Part shown: positions 52,143 through 63,760 of the stretch, one piece after another
Position numbering within the stretch: position 1 is the first letter of the stretch
How the letters are laid out: every line of letters starts with the position of its first letter
DNA from: Amanita rubescens
Taxonomy: Eukaryota > Basidiomycota > Agaricomycetes > Agaricales > Amanitaceae
Assembly (NCBI GenBank): GCA_015039365.1
Contig: WION01000053.1
Span: forward strand, 161,480 to 225,479
Direction of reading: 5' to 3'
DNA length: 64,000 bases
The notes under the pieces: model-generated
Seen by the model: only the letters and a program-made list of their open reading frames with translations
Databases searched by the model: none
What the model was told of the DNA's origin: nothing
Position numbers and translations under genes: made by a program

Positions 52143-54386
52143 TTACATTGGCAAAATCTCTCCTTTGGGCTTTGCTCTCAACTTCTTATCGACCTTCTTG
52201 ACTGCGTAGTTGACAAGGTAAACAGGCCATCTAAGCCCTTGCCAGAATGTCATCTCCTCCTTTATGTTAAACCAGCGGCTACATTGGAAGGCGATAAGGA
52301 CCCATATCGTCACCACTGTCAGGCCGCATGTCGCCTCAAAGTATAGTGATAACGTGGTTGCCCCTGGACTATGCATGCCAAAAAAGCCCTTCACAATGTC
52401 AATATACGAAATCCACATGCGAATGTGGTAACGTACCGCCATAAACGTTGCTGGGAGGAAAATCATGGTAAGAACGGCTATTTGCTTTATCTAATTTGAT
52501 GGTAAACGTCGAAGTTTCGCTTAGTACAGATACTTACAACTGGATCAAGCTAATTCAAACGCAATTCTGAGCAGCAGATGCACTCGAGACTTACCAGCAC
52601 TGTCCCCGATCGTAGCCTCCGTCATCCTGTGCAGGGTTCTATTGTCAACCTTCAAAAGGATTAAGTACTACTACAGAGACCAGTGCGTTGCGAGACGTAG
52701 TACGCACCAAATCCACAATATGCTTCAGGCGTTTCTCTTGCATTGTGCACTCTTTATCCAACCGATCAATCTCCCCTAGCAAAGTTGCACACTCCTGACG
52801 TAACAAGGGAGCGGACACTCCTTTTTGGGCACGAGTGAGAGCGGGATTTGGGGTGTTCGATATGAAGTCAACCGTCCTCTTGAACGCAGCTAGCAGAGAA
52901 GAATAGTACAGAAGATGTGCACGTGTGGCATGAAGCCTATCCGTAAAATCATTACTAGTAGACGATATTCGGATTAGGTCCATTTCCTACATGCAACTAG
53001 GTCATAGCTTATTCGTCCATGATATGATAATAACGAACCGTTGCGCATATATCCTCGTAAAGATGTTGAAGGGATTCATCCCATGCGTACATCGTATGCC
53101 ATAAAAAGATCAAAAGGAAAAAGGTCGGGTCATCAGTGCGTTTTAGCACCCTTTGCCAATAGACACTGAGACCTATCTATCGAGTAAACCATTGGATAGC
53201 ATGACCATTGTTAGACTTACCGGCATAACGTATTCTTTCGTGTAGATAATAGGCTTTCGTAGTCGGAAGGTTCATATCTGCATGGAATGAAATCAGAGTA
53301 TTCCCTACAGTATTGCGTATCAAATGTACTGAGAGCAAATCGATAATGAGCGCCTTAGTTTCTACGATGCGATCAGCGAAATCATCCATTTTAGGTATAT
53401 ACTATGGCTCACTGGACCCGAGTTTCAGAGGCGCTTGTGTGTCGATCGTCTGAGAAACTACTCATTGTTCATTGAGTCTGAACTCAAGAATAACCAAACG
53501 AGAGGGAAAAACATACGCAATTTTCTATGGCCCCGAAGGCTTTGCATCTCTTTTCGATCACATTCATGATGTAGAACTTCTGCATCTATTGACTGAACGA
53601 AAGGAAGGGTAATTGTTATGTCTAAATGCTGTTAGAACAGGATTTCACAATTAGTGGGTACCGCGCACGATCGCCAATGCTGGGTCGCAAGTCTTCTTGA
53701 TATTGTGAAGGGATCCAGTTTAATGATGAAGAAAAGAAGACCGGTTCAATGTTGTACCTGCGATTAAGTCGGGGGCATTAGCTTCGAGAGTCCCGTTGAG
53801 GTAATAAAGGCTGACCAACTTGGCGCCGACCATCCGCAGAGCAGGCCCCGCCATCTTCTCCACAAATAGTGCCCTCACTCGCACATCCGATTTTTGCTAC
53901 AAAGCATATTAATTACTTTAACTGGCTGAAAAAACGAACGAACATTGTCACCCAACAACCGACCCCACTCGTCGTCAACCAAAGCGGCGTTATACGATAG
54001 ACCATGTACGCCAGCATCGTGAAATATACCGCTGCAATCAACGTCCAGCTTGTATATTACACAGTTCTTCTTGGGGTCATATGTAGTGATGGCGTTGAAA
54101 ATATTGCTTTTTATCAGTTGATTAGGTGTCCAGTTAGGAAAACGAGACTGGGGGTATCCTTTCCAGCACTCGCCGTCGCAATCCCTGTGGTTGCAATCTT
54201 TGGGGACAGGTGCTGCCTCTATGTTTAACCATGTCTGATCAATATCTGATGATAATCAGCTGATTTTAAAGCTTCTGCCAACGAAATGCCAAACTGACTA
54301 TCCGATGTGTCTACCCACGGCCATGGCCCAGCAGCCACCGCATGTCGGTAGGGAGGAGGAGGCGGAATGTGATCAGACTCGTCCAT
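52143..54386 (-). CDS. CorA-like two-transmembrane protein, multi-exon
   Basis: The ATG at 54386 gives MDESDHIPPPPPYRHAVAAG; a probable first intron (GTAGAC...GATCAG, 83 nt) leads to TWLNIEAAPVPKDCNHRDCD. Later exons read MDDFADRIVETKALIIDLLS, HADMNLPTTKAYYLHERIRY, MDLIRISSTSNDFTDRLHAT and HLLYYSSLLAAFKRTVDFIS, with helical linkers. The C-terminus is MIFLPATFMA joined to FFGMHSPGATTLSLYFEATC and VTIWVLIAFQCSRWF, ending KGEILPM. This resembles the end of CorA-type Mg2+ channels (a TM helix, then Gly-Met-Asn, then a second TM helix), but the signature reads GMH instead of GMN. A transport function is therefore uncertain. Introns were placed by eye. Confidence 0.65.
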
Positions 54387-56310
54387 AAGCGCAGAGAAGA
54401 GGGCAGAAAGAAGAATACTGGAGATCTCCTTTTATATTACATTTGGTTCGAGTTCTCGGGTGATTAAGTTCAGTGCTAAAGTCTTGCGCAGACTTCAGCA
54501 CAGAAGCGCCCGATGACCAAAATGCTGTGCGTTCTGTAAATCTATAATATTAATAGGCATAATCCGGTCCGAAACAAGCGCTCTGCGAGGCCAAACTTCT
54601 AGTCCAAAGAATGGCAATGTGCACTGGATTTGATACTTCATTAGTTTTGCTCAGTGGTTGAACTCTCAGGCCGTCCTATCACCTGCATAGACAAGACAAC
54701 ACGAGAAAGCCACGCACCGAAAGCATTCTTGCATTCTATCATTTTCACTACGGTCCAGCCGATCAATTCCGATAGGGAGCTAACCGAAAGTGTCCAAGCG
54801 GCATGTGCAACTTGACGAACCTGTCAGAGTGCGATCATCGCCACGTGGCCCACGCCGTCAGCACTCTTCTCGCGCCTCGCCGCGTTCCTAACAAAACCGC
54901 ACCGCCCACATTCATCTGCTGCACACGGGCCGGCTTGCTCCAGCTCCTCCTCTTCGCCCGCCTACACCTGCATCCGTGATCCCCATCATCACCCGTCTCA
55001 TCCGTCCCCAAATGAAGGTGTCCGTCTCCAAATGAAGTTGTTACTCTCCGATCTTAATGCAAGGCAGTTCTGCCACTGCCCACTCATCCTTGCTTCAAGG
55101 CCACATTCCTCTCCCTCTTTAACTCGCTCTTGATTTCTGTGTGTGTCGTGAGCCACTCGGTATCGACGGGCTCCACTCTAACTAGACGGTGACTTATGTT
55201 CGGATTGAAAGGCAATTGTCCCGTGATTGCGTGAGCGAAGTCTCCAAAAACGTTATGCTGTCCGGGGCATTCTTGATTTCCGCCTTCTGCATCCTCAAAA
55301 CAACAGGATCGAGGGACTAGAAGAACCGTGGGATTCCGCTGAAGATGGAATAAACGCGCCGTAGCGTTTCGCAGTGATCCTGATCAACTTACGTGTTCAA
55401 GTCTTTGCGGGCGTAAAGTAAGCTGAAATGGATATTGACTATAAATATGTGGTTACTTTCACTCACCTTGTGAAATATAAAGGTCCCCATTTCCATGTAG
55501 GCATACAGCAGATCCTCGCCGGGTGCTCATGAGAAAAGGTGAACCAATGTTGAGGTAGCCACAACGACCCTGCCCTTACGAAGTTGCGGGTAAAATCAAT
55601 TTGAGCTTATCTCCGAGATTAAATATGTGAAAACGACAATAACCATGCACAACATTCCGAATTATTATCTAGCTCCGGAATGCGAGATTTCAACCTTCTG
55701 ACTCCTGTGCGGTCGAATATGCGAACGTATGCACCCCTGTCGCAGTAAATGGTGGTCATACCACTTACCAGTCGACGAAGTACACATATCAGAAAGACCG
55801 ACCCTCCCGGTGTATTACAGTAAATCCAGTAAGTCAAAATTATAGAATATATGTGCAATCGCGCACTGACCGACGCCAGGTTGGCCTGTGACAATCGTTG
55901 CATGACATGGATGGGAAAACCAGAAGAGCTTGCCAACACCGATCTTTATATTTCAGAACGTCCCAGAAAATCTCATAAATTGGAACAAGGAGTTTTGGGA
56001 CCTCGGTAGTGAATGATTCCTCTGACCTAGGAGATCGATAACTACCAACTCCAGCGTCTCCGAATTACCATCCAGTTCTGATGACAATGAGTTGGGGATC
56101 TGGACATAACGCCTGACAAATATACGCTCCCCACGCTGCCAAAAACTCTGGTGAATGGCGGGAAACTAAAATGACCATCTGTAAAACAACATCAGCACCA
56201 TGACTCACCCGGGCACAAGATGAATGTTATATACCTAGTTCTAAGCCATGGAATGCACGATTGGAGATGGGGGCATGGCATCTGCGCATTACATAACACT
56301 TGACCCCCTC
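54387..56310. other. Gene-poor stretch with a possible decayed P-loop gene
   Basis: On the minus strand at about 55620-55960 a fragment reads ATIVTGQPGVG and, after a possible intron, SVFLICVLRRLVSGMTTIYC. This resembles a GxxGxGK P-loop protein without a clear Lys-Ser/Thr. Flanks contain frame breaks. No other gene is supported. Confidence 0.3.
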
Positions 56311-56670
56311 CAAGTTTAGAGAGTCTGTGGGTTGCAGCGTGGGGGAAGGGTTTGGTAAGTGTAAGCGGGACATTGAAGAGATCTGAATATAACAATATTT
56401 TCCGACAGTTAGCTACGATCGGAATGGGAATGGTCATGGTATGTGTCGCGAAGCGAACTAAATTCCGCTTTCAGAGTACTTACCAAAATGATCCACAACA
56501 CTTATCTAGGCTTGTTAGACGGATTCTATACCAATTTATTGGTCCAAATTGAGGCGAATTGGTGAGATATTTGACGTGCTCCATGTAATACTGTTGTCGA
56601 ATTCTGATATTGTAGTTGTGTCCCGTGGTCTCAGCACGAGCGCGCGAAAGTCAGAATCATGATATCTTGA
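56311..56670 (+). pseudogene. Duplicated 3' end of the TMEM135-like gene
   Basis: It matches 48801-49215 closely, including both last introns (with small changes), the final codons LATIGMGMVM and TYQNDPQHL, and about 100 bp of downstream sequence. Relative to the source it has lost about 31 bp (TATTCAGAAC...GAACCATTGG), between repeated TTGGTA motifs. It lacks the first 80 percent of the gene, so it is a dead 5'-truncated duplicate. Confidence 0.85.
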
Positions 56671-57345
56671 ATACCCTCTGGTGAAGGACGGGGTTTTATA
56701 TGTACAGAGGTTGGAAATGAAGGGTAGGATCAAGAGGCGGTGTAAACCCAATCATTCCGCTTTACATTATATTGTACCATGTGGGATGCCGTTGTAGCCA
56801 TCGGTGTACTCGTACCATATTTATCAAGCGCGGATCAGATGCGTCACGTCACTCTGTGACACCTTTGCTTTTTCAATTTCCGCGACTCTCCCTTTCTACA
56901 TAACTGGGGCCGGCGCTTGGATGAAGTTTAGGTGCGTTCTTTTTCACCTCATTCTTGCTTATTATCTAACAACCGCAGTCCTTATCAGTTGTCATAACGG
57001 TGTAAAAGTGTGAATTTGTGAGGAGTGAAGAACATTTTCTAGAACCGGGAATTCTGATATCGGTGGGCGCCAATCAGGAATGAATTCAACGAGGGAACCC
57101 CTTATTCATCTCATGTCAGGTGCACGTCAAAGAAGCTCAGATGAATTGCCTAACATAGCCATTCAGCAATTCCAGCATTTATGGCACGCACGAATTAGAT
57201 TCGGTCATTCCGCGTTACGTACAAAGACACCGCCATCCTCGTGATCAAAGGGAGAAGCAAGATATAAATTGCATCGTGCCAATTGGGTCGCCTCCCCTCG
57301 AAGGCCCGTGCTCTTCCCAACACGAGGCGTCCCGACCCTTCCGCT
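56671..57345. other. Spacer and promoter of RBR gene 1
   Basis: A TATAAAT box (about 57263-57269, in GATATAAATTG) lies some 80 bp before the ATG at 57346. The block from about 57030 is related to the upstream regions of the next RBR copy and of the third fragment. Confidence 0.5.
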
Positions 57346-60087
57346 ATGAGCAACGGACGTGTATGCAGATACTTTGGTACAACGGAAGGCTGTAAATACG
57401 GCGACAAATGTCGATTCTCCCATGTGGCAGAGGTCAGTGGCGCTATGCGGCACGCCTCAATAGCGCAAATTGACTTTATTTCCCTTCATAGAGCGCATCC
57501 TCACCCAAGAGTCCTTCCTCACCGGCCTCACCCAAGGCTGGTTTCTCTTCAGGGGTTCGTTCGATTGCCATTGCATCGACGAGTGCAGCCAACAATCGGA
57601 GGCCAACCATTCATGACGCCGCCTCCACGTTCAAGAAGCAGATTCCCTGTCAATTTTATCTTCAGGGACATTGTAACAAAGGAAATCAATGCCAGTGGAG
57701 TCACGAGTACAAGACGGTCAGGGTTTAATCTTCATCACGATTGAAAACTCGCGGGCTGACAGAAAGAACAGCAAGAAGATGTCGTCAAGAAGGAAGCAGA
57801 GAAGACCATCCAACGCATCGTACTTGGAGAATCAACTCTAGTCACGTGTGGTGCAGGCATGCAAGTGCAGCACATCGTATGCGGCTTTGATTCTTGTTAC
57901 ATTACCGTAAAGAATCTTCCGCAAGACGCTGGCCGTGCGGAAATCGAAGAGCTCTTCATTCAGCAGGGTGTAGACGCTACACAGTTCCACGTCTTCAAGA
58001 TCCGCACTTTGAATAGCAAAGTTGAGGCCAAGGTTTTCGTGGACGCCGAAATCGGCGAGACCTTGGCTGTTGGTCTCGACGGGATCCCGTTCAAAAACGA
58101 GATACTGGACACCGCGGTCGACCATGATACTGGCCCAAGTAAAATGGGCTCATCAGCACGGAACGTCAATGTGCTCACGGTATCATGGAAACAGCCGCCA
58201 TTTTTGCTCGACTCGAAAGCAGTCGAAGGAGGCCTCAGGCGCATCGTGGAAGGGATCGTTGGTTTCCAAACATACGAAGTTAGTCCAGCGAATCTTAACA
58301 GGGTAAACACGGAAGTTCGTATACGATTTGATTCATGGGAGATTGCCAAACGGGCGCATGATCGGCTACTACAGCCGAGGCCTGGTTACCCAAAGTTCTT
58401 CCTTCGGTTACCAAAGCCAATCGAATACTTTATCAAGATACCTATTGCCCAGTACCGTGCTCAACAAGCCCGTTGGGATTCTCTGTCTGAACAGGGCGAC
58501 CGCAAGATGGCACATGTAACCATCAAGGAAAACGCTGACCACGCATCTATCCGCGTCCTTGGGGAGGATAAAAAGACGGTTGGGCAGTTAAAAGTAAGGG
58601 TAGAGAGTTTGGTCGCTGGCGAGACATTGGATGCCTCGCTATGGCATAGGTCATTCTTGAGCAGGCCAGGACAGCAAATTCTTGACAACATCAGTACACG
58701 AAGCGAAACCTTCATACGATGCGATTGGAAAACGAAATCTCTGAAACTTTACGCTGATGGCCGTGCTAAGGAAAAGGCTTTGAACCTGCTTAAAGAGAGG
58801 GTGAAGAAATTGAACGAATCAGAGTTTTCGATCCCCATCAATCGAGGTGCAGTGCGCTTTTTCACGCGCAAGGGATTGGCTGTGTTGAGGGATGAATTGG
58901 GGGATGATGCGGTGACACTCGAGCTGATGCCATCTCCTCGATTGGTAATTCGAGGCGGCGAAGAGGCCCATCTTATCGTCGACCGGCTTATTCAGGAGTC
59001 ACGAACCAGTTACCAGCTCCATGCAAAGAACGCAGAAGATATGTGCCCTGTCTGCTTTGACGAACCATCTTCTCCTATACGGCTTGGTTGCAAACACATT
59101 TATTGCACCGAATGCATCCGTCATTTTCTCTTGACTGCTTCCGAGAGAAAACAGTTCCCTCTCGTTTGCGCGGGTGACGACGATCAATGCAAAGTGCCGA
59201 TTGCAATTCCCAAAATCCAACAGTTCCTTTCTCCGCAACAATTCAACGAACTGCTCGAGGCGGCTGTTGCCAGTTACGTAGAGAAACAACCGGACAAATT
59301 CCGATATTGTACGACAGCTGATTGCCAACAAGTGTATCGGCGAGGGACGAAAGCAAATACGTGCCCTTCCTGCCTCGCGAGCATTTGTACAAAGTGTGAT
59401 AAAGAGGCACATGAAGGCATGACTTGCGCCGAGCGTGAACTCCTGGACAATCCCGCAGAACAAGAACGTCTCAATGAACAATGGGCTTTAACTGCTGGTG
59501 CGAAGCGTTGTCCGAGTTGTCGTGTATATGTGCAAAAGACAGAGGGTTGCAACCATATGACGTGTCGCTGCGGTGTACACTTTTGCTGGATTTGTTCAGA
59601 GGTGTCGGATCCCAACTCTATCTATCTGCATATGAATACGGAGCATGGCGGTATCCATACCGCTGATATCCCGCAACCGATTCAAGCGATTCAACAACAC
59701 CCCCAACCGGTTCGAACGTACCAACAGCTCGCTGCAAACCAGCAGATTCGCGCGACCCAACCTGTCCGTGTAGACGAACAGATCCGGGCAGACCTTGAAT
59801 ATGCTCGGCGTCTGCAGCAGGAAGAAATTTTACGTGGTCGACATGCTGACTTGGGCAATCTGGGTCGTCTTCAACAAGCTATTGGCCAAGAAGGACCAGT
59901 TCGAGAAGCGATGAGGAGGATTCAAGCAAGGAGGGATGCTGAGGAAGCAATTCAGAGGAGACGAGCTGAGGAGCATCGTGCTGCTGAAGCGCAGCAACTC
60001 GCATGGAGACAGGCTGAGGAACGTCGTGCTGCTGAAGCGCAGCAACACCCACGGGAAGAGCGTGGAAGCTGGTGCATTATAATGTGA
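57346..60087 (+). CDS. CCCH-CCCH-RBR E3 ubiquitin ligase, tandem copy 1 (878 aa)
   Basis: Exons 57346-57432, 57492-57716 and 57763-60087 join in frame. Two CCCH fingers come first (CRYFGTTEGCKYGDKCRFSH, residues about 7-26, and CQFYLQGHCNKGNQCQWSH, about 78-98). An RRM-like region follows (HIVCGFDSCYITVKNLP), then a KH-like region (KVRVESLVAGETLDASLWHR). The RBR unit begins with RING1 near 531 (CPVCFDEPSSPIRLGCKHIY), followed by IBR (YCTTADCQQVY, CPSCLASICTKC) and RING2 near 685 with the catalytic Cys in EGCNHMTCRCGVHFCWIC. RBR ligases move ubiquitin through that Cys. The end is Gln/Arg/Glu coiled coil and a CaaX box, SWCIIM. RNA-binding plus ubiquitin ligase on a lipid anchor is inferred. 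Confidence 0.88.
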
Positions 60088-60545
60088 CCAAACCAGCCGT
60101 GATTCGTTTGTGTGATACTTGTTGTATTTTGCACGATAGCAGAGGGTAGTATAGTAGTCACTCCCGTGAGAATCTTGAATATGAATCATTTGGTTTTAAC
60201 TTTATCACGCGCGGATCAGGCGTTATCGCTGCTCAAGTACTTATCAATAACAGTAGCAGGCTTCAGGTATGGAGAACATTCTCTAGAACTAGGAATGCCA
60301 ACATCGGTGGGCGCCCAGTCAAGCTAGTCAAGAACGAATTCAATGGGAGAAGGTCCTTATCTCCAGTGGCCAGGTACATGATGTGCCTAACATAACCTTA
60401 ATGGCTATTCAGCGCTCAGCAATGTTAACATTCATAGGAGTTAGACGTTCGGTTATTACGTACATCGGTACCGTGATCTGATACTACACCATATTTGAAA
60501 CATCGTGCCAATCATAGTTGTCCCCTGAACCTGTGTCTACAGACC
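60088..60545. other. Spacer between RBR copies, including a repeated promoter block
   Basis: The block from about 60108 (TTGTGTGATACTTGTTGTAT...) to about 60325 (AACATCGGTGGGCGCC) recurs after the third fragment (63770-64000) and, diverged, before copy 1 (57030-57070). Confidence 0.6.
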
Positions 60546-63359
60546 ATGACAAAACGGGCCCGCGCGACGAGCAATTGGAAGAATGATCGCGTATGCAGAT
60601 ACTTTGGTACAACAGAAGGCTGTAAATACGGCGATAAATGCCGGTTCGCCCATGCGATAGAGGTCAGTAGCGATTTGCAGTGCAACCCCTACAGCTATAG
60701 TTTGATGTTTCTCTTCCAGAGCTCTCCGTTTGCCAGGATCTCTTCCTCATCCAAGGTTGTTTCGTCTTCCCAGCGTAATCCGTCCGATGAATGGAGACCA
60801 AAAACCGACGATAACAATGCCTCCATGACTTCGGAGAAGCAGACTCCTTGTCGGTTTTTCCTTCAAGGACATTGTAGGAACGGAAATTTATGTCGAAGGA
60901 GTCACGACTCGTTGGAGCACATGACGGTCAGGGTCCGATTTCGATCACGACGACAATTTGTAGGCTGATATAAAGGACAGCAAGAAATCATGAAGAAGGA
61001 AGCGGAGACCACCATTCAGCAGATCGTCTTCGAAGAGTCGACTCTCGTTACGTGCGGCGCAGGCATGCAAGTGCGGCACATCGTATGTGGTTTTGATTGT
61101 TGTTATATTACCATCAAGAATCTCCCACAAGGCGCTGACCGTGCGGAAGTTGAAGCCCTCCTCATTCAGCAGGGCGTGGACGCTTCCCGGTTCTACGTCG
61201 TCAACATGCGTACTTTGAATCATAACTGTGAAGCCAAGGTTTTTGTGGATGCCAACATCGGCGACTCGAGACTTGCCGCCGTTCTCAGCGGGAGGGTGTT
61301 CAGAGGCGGAAAAATCCCGGACGTTGCTATTGACGACGATTGGGGCTCGAGTAAAATGGCCTCATCACGTAGCGTCACTGTGCTCACGGTGTCATGGAAA
61401 CTTCCGTCAGCGACATATTTGGTTCACTGTCATAACAGGTCGCACACACAAAAGGTTATCGACGAGCTACACAACACCATTCGTCATGGCCAACGGATTC
61501 AAGCCGTGGTCGGAAGACGATATTTCCGTGGATATTATTATGCCAGATCGGTGATGGTCTCAGGTCTACCTGTGGGCGCATCGCTTGACGTAGAGAATCA
61601 CTGTTGCATGGTCACAGATATTACTTCACCAACTTTCAATGCCGAGGAAGTCGGGCTCGATCTCAGACGCGCTATGGAGGGAATGATCGGTTACCAAACG
61701 TATGAAGTAGGCTCAACGAATCCCAACATGGAAGTTCGTGTGCAATTTGACTCATGGGCCAATGCCGAACTGGCATATGATAGGCTGACACAACCACTAA
61801 AGCCTAGCTACCCAAACTTCGATCTTCAGTTACCACCAAGGCAATTCGAGTACACTATTGAGATACCTTTCACCCAGTACCGCGCCCAGAAAGTCCGCTG
61901 GAATTCACTTTCTAGAGGGACAGAAAACGGCGCATGCTTAAACATCGCGGTCATGGAAAACGCGAAGCACGTACTTGTCCGTGTCCACGGGGAAGATAAG
62001 AAGAAGGTTGGACAATTAAAAGTACGAGTTGAGCATCTAGTCGCGGGCGAAACGTTGGATGCGTCCTTATGGCATAGATCATACTTGTCCGTATCTGGAC
62101 GACGCGTACTCAATGATATCGGTAACCGGAGCAATGCCTACATAGGAATCGATGAGAAAACGCAATCTTTGAAACTTTATGCTGATGGTCGTGCGAAAGA
62201 CAATGCTTTGAAATTGCTCAAAGAAAGGGTGGAACTTGTGAACAACTCGAAATTTTCAGTCAATCTTGACCCAGTTGCAGCCTCTTTTTTCATGCACAGA
62301 GGAGTGGCTGCATTGAAACAGGAAGTGGGAGATCATGCAGTGGCGGTTCAGCTAACATCACCCACCCAATTGGTTGTCCGTGGCGATGAAAAAACCCGCC
62401 ACATCGTCGATCGACTTTTGGAGGAGTCTCGAACGGGCTTCCAGCCTCACACAACAAACGGAGAAAATATATGTCCTGTCTGCTTTGACGAACCATCTTC
62501 TCCACTGCTACTTGGTTGCAAACATGTCTATTGCACTGAATGCATTCAACATTTCCTCTTTTCCGCTTCCGGAAGGAAGCAATTCCCTCTCGTTTGCGCG
62601 GGTAACGACGATAAGTGCAAAGTGCCGATCGCGATCCCTGTGATCCAAAGGTTCCTTTCTCAGCAACAGTTTGTTGAACTCATCGAGGCGGCCGCTACGA
62701 GTTACATCGAGAAACACCCTGGCCGATTCCAATATTGTAAGACGGCTGATTGCAAGCAAGTGTATCGACGAGGGAAGACTGCACGTCCATGCCCTTCCTG
62801 CCTCGTGAGTATTTGTACAAGCTGTTATAAAAAGGAACACGATGGCATGACTTGCGCCGAACGAGAATTTCTGGACAATCGCGCGGAACAAGAACGTCGG
62901 ACCGAACAATGGGCTTCAACCTCTGGTGCGAAGCATTGTCCAAGATGTGACGTATTTGTGCAGAAAACGGATGGTTGCAACCATATGGAGTGTCGTTGTG
63001 GGGTACATTTTTGTTGGATTTGTTTACAGGTGTTCGACCGCCAGGTTATCTATCAACATATGAGGTCGGGACATGGGGGTATCTTCGGAATGAACCAACT
63101 GCAGCGTGCAAACCAGCAGATGCGGGCAGACTTGGAGTATGCTCGGCGTCTACAGCAGGAAGAAATGCTCGACTTGGGCGTTAGGCAGCTCCAGCAAGCC
63201 ATTCGCGAAGAGGAAGGACAGATTCGGGAAGAGAGGGAGCGGGGGGAAGAGCAGCGACGTGGGCAGGAAGAGAGGGGACAGGGGGGAGAGCAGCGACGTG
63301 GGCAGGCAGAGCAGCGACGTGCACAGGAACAACGCGGAGGCTGGTGCGTTATAATGTGA
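60546..63359 (+). CDS. CCCH-CCCH-RBR E3 ubiquitin ligase, tandem copy 2 (about 900 aa)
   Basis: Exons 60546-60662, 60720-60926 and 60981-63359. The plan is that of copy 1: fingers CRYFGTTEGCKYGDKCRFAH and CRFFLQGHCRNGNLCRRSH, RRM-like and KH-like regions, RING1 CPVCFDEPSSPLLLGCKHVY, IBR (YCKTADCKQVYRR), and RING2 with DGCNHMECRCGVHFCWIC, whose catalytic Cys is present. It has about 70 extra residues in the middle (around LVHCHNRSHTQKVIDELHNT to YYYARSVMVSGLPVGASLD), which look like a second RRM that copy 1 has lost. The tail is a Glu/Arg/Gln repeat (EERERGEEQRRGQEERGQGG) ending in the CaaX box GWCVIM. The copies have diverged considerably, so the duplication is old. Confidence 0.88.
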
Positions 63360-63514
63360 TTAAAACGTGCGGTGGTTTGTTCGCGTTATACTTACTTTGG
63401 ACTTTGTATTCTGGTGCCCTGAAGAATTTTGAACACGAGCTTTTTCTGCTATACATTCTGTTCACGGCTTACTAGACTCTGCCACGCACAATCCTATTAA
63501 AGTCACGAGGCCTG

Positions 63515-63760
63515 CAGACCGATCCGGGCAGACCTTGATTATGCTCGGCGTCTGCAGCGGGAAGAAAATTTACGTGGTCGATGTGCTGACTTGGGCAATG
63601 TGCTTCAACAAGCTATTGACCGGGAAGAACAAGGAGGAGAATTTAAGCAACGAGGGTTGCTGAGGAAGCAATTCGGAGACGGGCTGAGGAGTGTCGTCAG
63701 GCTGCTGAAGTACAGCAACGCGCACGGGAAGAGCATGGAAGCTGGTGCATTATAATGTGA
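63515..63760 (+). pseudogene. Third RBR copy: 3' tail fragment
   Basis: The sequence matches the last part of copy 1 (IRADLEYARRLQQEE region, then the Gln/Arg tail) and ends in the same SWCIIM codons and stop, but carries several frame breaks and internal deletions and has no RING region. It is followed by the same downstream block as copy 1, so it is a tandem unit that lost its body. Confidence 0.8.
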
